Shown one piece after another: positions 5,207 through 9,642 of a stretch of 9,642 nucleotides of DNA (its first letter is position 1; the number at the start of each line of letters is the position of its first letter). The notes beneath the pieces were generated by a model. It worked only from the letters and a program-made list of their open reading frames with translations. It made no database searches and was not told the origin of the DNA. The translations under genes and the position numbers were made by a program. This DNA is from Eubacteriales bacterium (GTDB taxonomy: Bacteria > Bacillota_A > Clostridia > Christensenellales > Aristaeellaceae), in the NCBI GenBank assembly GCA_029974035.1, contig JARKQG010000098.1, positions 1 to 9,642 of the forward strand, given 5' to 3'.

Positions 5207-5701
5207 ATGAAGACTTTTGAGCGCGCGCGGCCCGGGGATGCGGAGGCGGTGTTCCGCCTTTTTGAAGAGGCCAAGCGCCTGGGCCGCGGCCGCGGCACCA
5301 CCGACTGGGACGAAACCTACCCCACCCGGGACCTGGTGGACGAGGACATCGCCCGGGGCGACCTGTGGACGCTGCGGGAGGGCGGGGCGCTGGTCGCGGC
5401 CATCTCCATGCTGCCGAAGGAGGAGCTGGACGGGGACGCCGGGTGGACGGAAGAACACGTCTGCGCGCTGGCCCGGCTGTGCGTGGACCCTTTGCGCCAG
5501 GGGCAGGGCATCGGCGCGGAGATGATGCGGCGCATCACGGAGGAGGCCGCGCGCCAGGGCTTTCGCGCCACGCGCCACCTGGCCTCGGTGGATAACCCCG
5601 CCGCCCTCAGGCTGTACCGCCGGATGGGCTGCCGGGAACTGGGGCGGCTGCGCCTCCCCTACGGCGACTTCATCGCCTTCGAGCGTCGGATCGGAAAATG
5701 A
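5207..5701 (+). CDS. GNAT-family N-acetyltransferase
   Basis: A 164-residue cytosolic enzyme of normal single-domain GNAT length, which transfers an acetyl group from acetyl-CoA to an amine. The acetyl-CoA pyrophosphate-binding motif is RQGQGIG (97-103), following the LARLCVDP strand. The second hallmark, DNPAALRLYRRMGC (129-142), is the usual C-terminal helix that lines the acceptor site. The substrate (small molecule, amino acid or protein N-terminus) cannot be predicted. The start is ATG at 5207 with GAGGTGG ending 5 bases before it. It follows the LCP terminator without an obvious promoter of its own and ends at a strong terminator that meets the end of the convergent ABC operon. Confidence 0.9.
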   Translation: MKTFERARPGDAEAVFRLFEEAKRLGRGRGTTDWDETYPTRDLVDEDIARGDLWTLREGGALVAAISMLPKEELDGDAGWTEEHVCALARLCVDPLRQGQGIGAEMMRRITEEAARQGFRATRHLASVDNPAALRLYRRMGCRELGRLRLPYGDFIAFERRIGK

Positions 5702-5727
5702 CCGCGCGGCCCGTTTTGCCAAAGCGG

Positions 5728-5763
5728 ACGCCCGCCCCCGCGCTTAGGGGGGCGGGCGTTTCT
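5728..5763 (+). terminator. Intrinsic terminator between convergent GNAT and oppD genes
   Basis: ACGCCCGCCCCC (5728-5739) and GGGGGCGGGCGT (5748-5759) form a perfect 12-bp stem with an 8-base loop, followed by TTTCT on the plus strand. The plus-strand T-run ends on the last base of the oppD stop codon. In the minus direction the same hairpin lacks a U-run, so it suits the GNAT gene best but may also slow transcripts from the ABC operon. Confidence 0.85.
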
Positions 5764-6788
5764 CACCGGGGTTCGAGGCGCATCCAATCGGGCTTTTTGT
5801 CCGCGGGCATGGCGGGGTGGTTCAGCCAGCAGGCGGCCCGGTGGCCGTCGCCCAGGGGCAGATCGGGCGGCTGCTTCAGACACAGCGCCATCGCGTAGGG
5901 GCACCGGGCGGCGAAGGCGCAGCCCTCGGGCGGCGCGAACAGGTCCGGCGGCGCGCCCTCAATGCTGGCCACCTTCTCCCGCGCCTGGCTGTTGATCCGG
6001 GGCATGGAGCCCAAGAGCGCGTGGGTATAGGGATGGCCCGGACGGTAGAAGATGTCCCGCACGGTCCCCTCCTCCACGATCTTGCCGGCGTAGAACACCA
6101 GCACGCGCCGGGCCATGTTGGCCACCACGCCCAGGTCATGGGTGATGAGCACGATGGCGGTGCCAAAGCTCTTTTGCAGCGACTGCATCAGTTCCAGAAT
6201 CTGGGCCTGGATGGTCACGTCCAGCGCGGTGGTGGGCTCATCTGCGATCAGAAGCCGCGGGTTCATGCACATGGCGATGGCGATCACCACCCGTTGGCGC
6301 ATGCCGCCGGACAGGCTGTCCGGGTATTCGCGGCAGCGCTTCTGCGGATTGGCGATGCCCACCAGCTTCAGGTAGTCGATGGTCTTTTCCGCCGCCTCGC
6401 GGCGGGAAATCTTCTGGTGCTTGATCATGACCTCGGCGATCTGCTTGCCCACGGTCATGGTGGGGTTGAGGCTGGTCATCGGGTCCTGGAAGATCATGGA
6501 GATGGACTTGCCCCGCACGTCCAGCATCTGCCGCTCGGTATAGCGGGTCAGGTCCTCGCCCTGAAAGACCACGCGGCCGCCGTCGATGGAGCCCTGGGGC
6601 CGGTCGATCAGCCCCATCAGCGCCTTGGCGGTGACGGATTTGCCGCAGCCGCTCTCGCCGACCACGGCCACGCATTCGCCCGCCTCCACGTGAAAGCTGA
6701 CGTCCCGCACCGCCTGCACGCGGCCGCCGTAGGTTTTGAAGGATACGCGCAGGTTTTCCACCGTGACGAGGGGGCTCGTTTCGGACAT
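5763..6788 (-). CDS. oppD: Peptide-type ABC importer ATPase (OppD/DppD)
   Basis: A 341-residue cytoplasmic ATPase that powers peptide or related solute import with the OppB and OppC permeases. Motifs in order: Walker A GESGCGKS (44-51), Q-loop Gln101 in FQDP, signature LSGGMRQR (159-166), Walker B LLIADEPT (179-186), switch His217 in ITHD. The C-terminal oligopeptide/dipeptide extension (about 240-320) holds Cys290, Cys296, Cys303 and Cys320, matching the [4Fe-4S] ligands described for OppD/DppD. The start is ATG at 6788 with AAGGAG 8 bases upstream; an upstream in-frame TTG is not needed. It lies 43 bases after oppC. It is the last gene of the operon: the usual second ATPase OppF/DppF does not follow. 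Opp, Dpp and nickel-type systems cannot be separated by this sequence alone. Confidence 0.95.
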   Translation of the reverse strand: MSETSPLVTVENLRVSFKTYGGRVQAVRDVSFHVEAGECVAVVGESGCGKSVTAKALMGLIDRPQGSIDGGRVVFQGEDLTRYTERQMLDVRGKSISMIFQDPMTSLNPTMTVGKQIAEVMIKHQKISRREAAEKTIDYLKLVGIANPQKRCREYPDSLSGGMRQRVVIAIAMCMNPRLLIADEPTTALDVTIQAQILELMQSLQKSFGTAIVLITHDLGVVANMARRVLVFYAGKIVEEGTVRDIFYRPGHPYTHALLGSMPRINSQAREKVASIEGAPPDLFAPPEGCAFAARCPYAMALCLKQPPDLPLGDGHRAACWLNHPAMPADKKPDWMRLEPR

Positions 6789-6831
6789 CTCGAAGGCTCC
6801 TTCCAAAGGGAATGCGGTTCCGGTTCCGGGC

Positions 6832-7779
6832 TTAGCGCCTCATCCTCGGGTCCAGCGCGTCCCGGAGGCCGTCCCCCAGCATGTTGAGGGAGAGCATCGT
6901 GGTGCAGATGAAAAACGCCGGGATCAAAAGCTGGTAGGGCTGCATGCGGTACACCTGGATGGCGGTCTGCGCCAGCGAGCCCCACGAGCAGCTGGGCGAC
7001 TGAATGCCGATGCCGATAAAGGACAAAAATGCCTCGGTGAAGATGGCCTGGGGAATGGCCATGGTCATGTTGGTCACCAAAATGCCGCCGATGTTGGGGA
7101 TCATGTGCCGCAGGATGATCCGGGCGTCGGACACGCCCAGCGTGCGCGCGGCCATCACGAATTCCTGGTTTTTCAGCTGCAGCACCTGGCCGCGCACCAG
7201 CCGCGCGCTGCCGATCCAGCCCAGCACCACCATCGCCAGCACCAGCGGCACCACGCCGGAGCTCATCACCGTGCGCATCAGAATGGCCAGGATGATCATC
7301 GGAATGCCGTAGAGCACGTCGATCACGCGCATCACCAGCATGTCCACCTTGCCGCCGAAATAGCCCGACACGCCGCCCACAATACAGCCGATGAAGGTGT
7401 TGATGAGCACCACGATCAGGCCGATGAAAAGGGACACCCGGGCGCCCATCCAGTTGCGCACCCACAGATCGCGCCCGGCCTGGTCGGTGCCGAAGATGTG
7501 CTGGGCGCTGGGCCACTGGTTCATGGCCTTGGCGTTCTGGGCCGCGAAGTCATAGGGCGACAGGATGGGCGCGAAGATCGCCAGCAGCACGTAAAGCACG
7601 ATGATGGCAAGCCCCAGCATCGCCACCTTGTTTTTCTTCAGCTTGATCCAGGCGTCCTGCCAGTAGGTGAGGCTCGGGCGGACGATGCGGTTGAGGTCCG
7701 CGTCATCTTTGGGCAGGGGGGTCAGCAGCGCCTCGTCCAGCGCGCCGGAGAGAATGGCCCCGCCGTTGTCTTCCAGCAT
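6832..7779 (-). CDS. oppC: Peptide-type ABC importer permease (OppC/DppC)
   Basis: A 315-residue inner permease subunit. A cytoplasmic N-terminal tail (about 1-50) leads to the first membrane helix (53-72), as in OppC_N proteins, then the periplasmic-side motif FGTDQAGRDL (96-105) typical of OppC/DppC. The BPD_transp_1 core (about 115-310) contains the coupling EAA loop (206-230, EFVMAARTLG...) that contacts the ATPase, and ends in the family signature LGDGLRDALDPRMRR. The ATG start is 2 bases after the oppB stop, so translation is probably coupled; its GAGGAGG ribosome binding site lies within the last codons of oppB. It pairs with OppB to form the membrane channel. Confidence 0.95.
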   Translation of the reverse strand: MLEDNGGAILSGALDEALLTPLPKDDADLNRIVRPSLTYWQDAWIKLKKNKVAMLGLAIIVLYVLLAIFAPILSPYDFAAQNAKAMNQWPSAQHIFGTDQAGRDLWVRNWMGARVSLFIGLIVVLINTFIGCIVGGVSGYFGGKVDMLVMRVIDVLYGIPMIILAILMRTVMSSGVVPLVLAMVVLGWIGSARLVRGQVLQLKNQEFVMAARTLGVSDARIILRHMIPNIGGILVTNMTMAIPQAIFTEAFLSFIGIGIQSPSCSWGSLAQTAIQVYRMQPYQLLIPAFFICTTMLSLNMLGDGLRDALDPRMRR

Positions 7780-7781
7780 GT

Positions 7782-8741
7782 TCAGTCCTCCTCGTCCTCG
7801 TCCATCCGGTAGGCGCCGCCGCGGGCCTCGGCCAGCTTGATGCGGGGGTCAATGACGCCGTAGAGGATGTCGACGATCAGGTTGGCCGCCACCAGAAACA
7901 CGCCGTAGAAGGCGGTCATGCCCAGCACCATGGTATAGTCCAGGTCATTGATGGACTGCACGTAGAACTTGCCCATGCCGGGAATGGCGTAGATGCGCTC
8001 CAGCACGAAGGTGCCGGTGAGCACTGCGGCGGTGATGGGGCCCATGATGGTCACGATGGGCAAAATGGCGTTTCGCAGCTCGTGCCGCCAGATGATCTGC
8101 CGGGTCGAAAGCCCCTTGGCCCGGGCGGTGAGGATGTAGTCCTGATGGGTGACTTCCAGCATGCTGGAGCGCATCAGCCGGGTGATCAGCGCCAGCGTGT
8201 AAAGGCTCAGCGCGATCACCGGCAGGATCATGTGCCGCCAGGATTCCCACTGGGCCGCGGGCAGCCACTTGAGCTTGATGGAAAACACCAGCTGCAGCAC
8301 CGTTCCAATGATGAAGTCCGGCATGGAAATGCCGATGATGGCGATCAGTACGCAGATGACATCCAGCGCCTTTCCGGCCTTCTGGGCGGCCATCGTGCCC
8401 AGGAAAAGGCCCACCGACAGCGCCAGCAGAAGCGCCCGGACGCCCAGCCCCGCGGAGTAGGGGAACGTCTGGGCGATGGTGGAATTGACGGTTCTGCCCG
8501 GGTACTTGAGGGACACCCCCAGATCGCCGTGCAGAAGGTTGCCCACGTAGGTCAGCCACTGCTGCCACAGGGGCCTGTCCAGGCCGTAGTAGGTCATCAT
8601 CTTGTCGCGGATGGCCTGGTTCGTCTTTTCACTGATGAAGGGGTCCCCCGGCAGCATGCGAACCAGCGCAAAGATGATCGTGATCAGCACCACCACGGTG
8701 ACGAGGGCGATCACGGTTCGCTTCAGGATGTATCGGAGCAT
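7782..8741 (-). CDS. oppB: Peptide-type ABC importer permease (OppB/DppB)
   Basis: A 319-residue permease with the N-terminal membrane helix (about 9-29) followed by LPGDPF (30-35), typical of OppB/DppB. The BPD_transp_1 domain (about 95-305) includes the EAA loop (200-230, with ARAKGLS), the FVLERIYAIPGMG signature (246-258) and the ending IDPRI (297-301). It forms the translocation path with OppC and binds the ATPases through the EAA loop. The ATG start has AGGAGG 8 bases upstream. An unusual acidic C-terminus (MDEDEED) is encoded by GA-rich codons that also supply the ribosome binding site of oppC. It follows oppA after 152 non-coding bases holding two strong hairpins. Confidence 0.95.
   Translation of the reverse strand: MLRYILKRTVIALVTVVVLITIIFALVRMLPGDPFISEKTNQAIRDKMMTYYGLDRPLWQQWLTYVGNLLHGDLGVSLKYPGRTVNSTIAQTFPYSAGLGVRALLLALSVGLFLGTMAAQKAGKALDVICVLIAIIGISMPDFIIGTVLQLVFSIKLKWLPAAQWESWRHMILPVIALSLYTLALITRLMRSSMLEVTHQDYILTARAKGLSTRQIIWRHELRNAILPIVTIMGPITAAVLTGTFVLERIYAIPGMGKFYVQSINDLDYTMVLGMTAFYGVFLVAANLIVDILYGVIDPRIKLAEARGGAYRMDEDEED
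7786..7792 (-). promoter_or_regulatory. oppC ribosome binding site inside the oppB 3' end
   Basis: The minus strand reads GAGGAGG, then seven bases (ACTGAAC) containing the oppB stop codon TGA, then the oppC ATG. The site is part of the Glu-Glu-Asp codons at the end of oppB. Confidence 0.8.
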
Positions 8742-8797
8742 CGGTCTAACCTCCTGATGGCGTCGCGCAAGGCGGGCTTTGGCGGGCGGCGGCCCTT

Positions 8798-8845
8798 CTC
8801 CGGGGCTTTGAAAAATCCCGGCGGGGGTTTTTCAAAGCTCCGGAG
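8798..8845 (-). repeat. Long hairpin between oppA and oppB
   Basis: Bases 8798-8815 pair with 8828-8845 (18 bp, one G-U), and the stem continues inward through 8816-8819 with 8824-8827, about 22 bp in all with a GGCG tetraloop. It lies in transcribed operon spacer. The likely role is stabilising the 3' end of oppA mRNA or partial termination so that less of the permease genes is made; no long U-run follows the stem, which favours stabilisation. Confidence 0.75.
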
Positions 8846-8867
8846 CCGGAGGCGATGCCTCCGGCTC
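8843..8867 (-). repeat. Second hairpin in the oppA-oppB spacer
   Basis: GAGCCGGAGGC (8843-8853) and GCCTCCGGCTC (8857-8867) make a perfect 11-bp stem with a three-base loop. It shares GAG (8843-8845) with the longer neighbouring hairpin, so the outermost base pairs of the two compete. It begins 26 bases after the oppA stop codon. Confidence 0.75.
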
Positions 8868-8893
8868 GCGGCGTCCGCGCGGCGGGTTTGGCG

Positions 8894-9642
8894 TTATTCC
8901 ACGAAGTAGGCGTAGGCGTAGTCCAGATCGCTGCCCAGGTAGAAGCGCACCACGCCCTTGAGCTTTTCGCTGACGGCATAGGGCACCTGGCGCACCTGCA
9001 GCGGCACGATGCCGGCCTCCTCCATCAGGATCTGCTCGGCCTCGGCGTACATGGAAAGGCGCGTCTTTTCGTCGGCGAAGGTGTTGGCGGTGTTGACCAG
9101 CTCGTCGTACCGCTCGCTCGAGAACTTGCCGCCGTTCTGGGAGTTGGTGGATACGAAGTAGGACAGGTACGTGTAGGGATCGTTGTAGTCGGGCATCCAG
9201 CCGGCGTAGATCACGTCGAAGTTGCCCGCCACGCGGTCGGCCAGCATGGCCTTGTAGGTGACGGTCTCGATGTCCACCTTGATGCCGAGGCTGCGCTGCC
9301 ACTGATCCTGGCAGTTCTCGACGATCAGCTTGCTGGTGGCGGTGTCGGAGATCTTCAGCTTGACGGTGATCTGCGAGGGGTCCGCAATGCCCATGGCGTC
9401 CATGGCCTTTTTCAGGTGCTCCTGGGCCTTGTCGGGCTCCGCGGTGGTCTTGTACACGTCGATGGGGTACTGCTCGGTGTAGTAGCCGCCGTCCGCGCCG
9501 GCCACCAGCGGCAGCACGAAGCGGGTCTCCGGGGCGTAGAGGCCGTTGGTGGCGATGGCCACGTACTCCTCGCGGTCGAGGGCGTAGTTCAGCGCCAGGC
9601 GGAAGTCCTGGTTGCCCAGGATGGGGTTGGCGGTGGAGGCCA
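8894..9642 (-). CDS. oppA: Peptide ABC importer substrate-binding protein, 3' part (OppA/DppA, SBP family 5)
   Basis: The C-terminal 248 residues of an extracytoplasmic solute-binding protein; the 5' part with signal peptide lies beyond the right edge. The frame stays open to the window end, and the apparent start at 9562 is an internal GTG valine, so the gene is cut by the window, not by mutation. Family 5 features are NPILGNQDFRLALNYALDRE near the edge (the RxAxxYAxD block), the GWMPDYNDP motif (9176-9202), YDELVNTANT, and the AEAEQILMEEAGIVPL block before the C-terminal strand. Members bind oligopeptides, dipeptides or other small solutes and deliver them to OppB and OppC. Being first of the visible genes, it is followed by hairpins that probably favour its higher expression. 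Confidence 0.93.
   Translation of the reverse strand, partial: ASTANPILGNQDFRLALNYALDREEYVAIATNGLYAPETRFVLPLVAGADGGYYTEQYPIDVYKTTAEPDKAQEHLKKAMDAMGIADPSQITVKLKISDTATSKLIVENCQDQWQRSLGIKVDIETVTYKAMLADRVAGNFDVIYAGWMPDYNDPYTYLSYFVSTNSQNGGKFSSERYDELVNTANTFADEKTRLSMYAEAEQILMEEAGIVPLQVRQVPYAVSEKLKGVVRFYLGSDLDYAYAYFVE

Noticed and set aside
5817..6887. Plus-strand open frame opposite oppD, and similar ones at 6736-7812 and 8082-8909
   Set aside because: All lie antisense to ABC transporter genes with every catalytic motif intact on the minus strand; the plus-strand products are low-complexity.
9560..9562. Start codon for the oppA-like gene at 9562
   Set aside because: It is a GTG inside a conserved family block, and the same frame continues upstream to the window edge with family-typical sequence (NPILGNQDFRLALNYALD), so it is an internal valine.

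Overview
The window reads as chromosomal DNA from a GC-rich member of the Bacillota (Clostridia-like). This rests on strong AGGAGG-type ribosome binding sites, GTG and TTG starts, a LytR-CpsA-Psr cell-wall protein typical of Gram-positive bacteria, and an LDH-type 2-hydroxyacid dehydrogenase. The genus cannot be fixed from the sequence. No rRNA, tRNA, CRISPR array, transposase or phage gene was seen.

Layout. Positions 1-278 are non-coding and rich in inverted repeats. A minus-strand lactate/malate dehydrogenase family gene (279-1244, TTG start) follows. Next comes about 490 bases without a convincing gene, holding the candidate ldh promoter and two long hairpins. A 61-residue minus-strand membrane peptide with a Cys-Cys-Cys-Cys motif lies at 1735-1920. 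A minus-strand ketopantoate reductase family gene (2076-2993) is divergently transcribed from an uncharacterised plus-strand multi-pass membrane protein (3145-3822), and clear promoters face away from each other between them. An LCP-family protein (3975-5141, plus) has a consensus promoter and, oddly, a terminator-like hairpin in its leader. It ends in a strong terminator and is followed by a GNAT acetyltransferase (5207-5701) with its own terminator.

From 5763 to the right edge the minus strand carries a peptide-type (Opp/Dpp) ABC importer operon, transcribed right to left: substrate-binding protein (3' part only), two permeases and one ATPase. Two back-to-back stable hairpins separate the binding-protein gene from the first permease, a usual arrangement for making more binding protein than membrane parts. 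The second ATPase (OppF/DppF) expected after OppD is absent.

Functionally this is ordinary core and housekeeping content: peptide uptake, cell-wall polymer attachment, fermentation or redox metabolism, and CoA precursor reduction. I did not find a new multi-gene system. The points most worth a second look are the malate-type Arg at the substrate-specificity position of the LDH-like enzyme, the leader terminator before the LCP gene, the CCCC micro-membrane protein, the missing second ATPase, and the structured region at the left edge.
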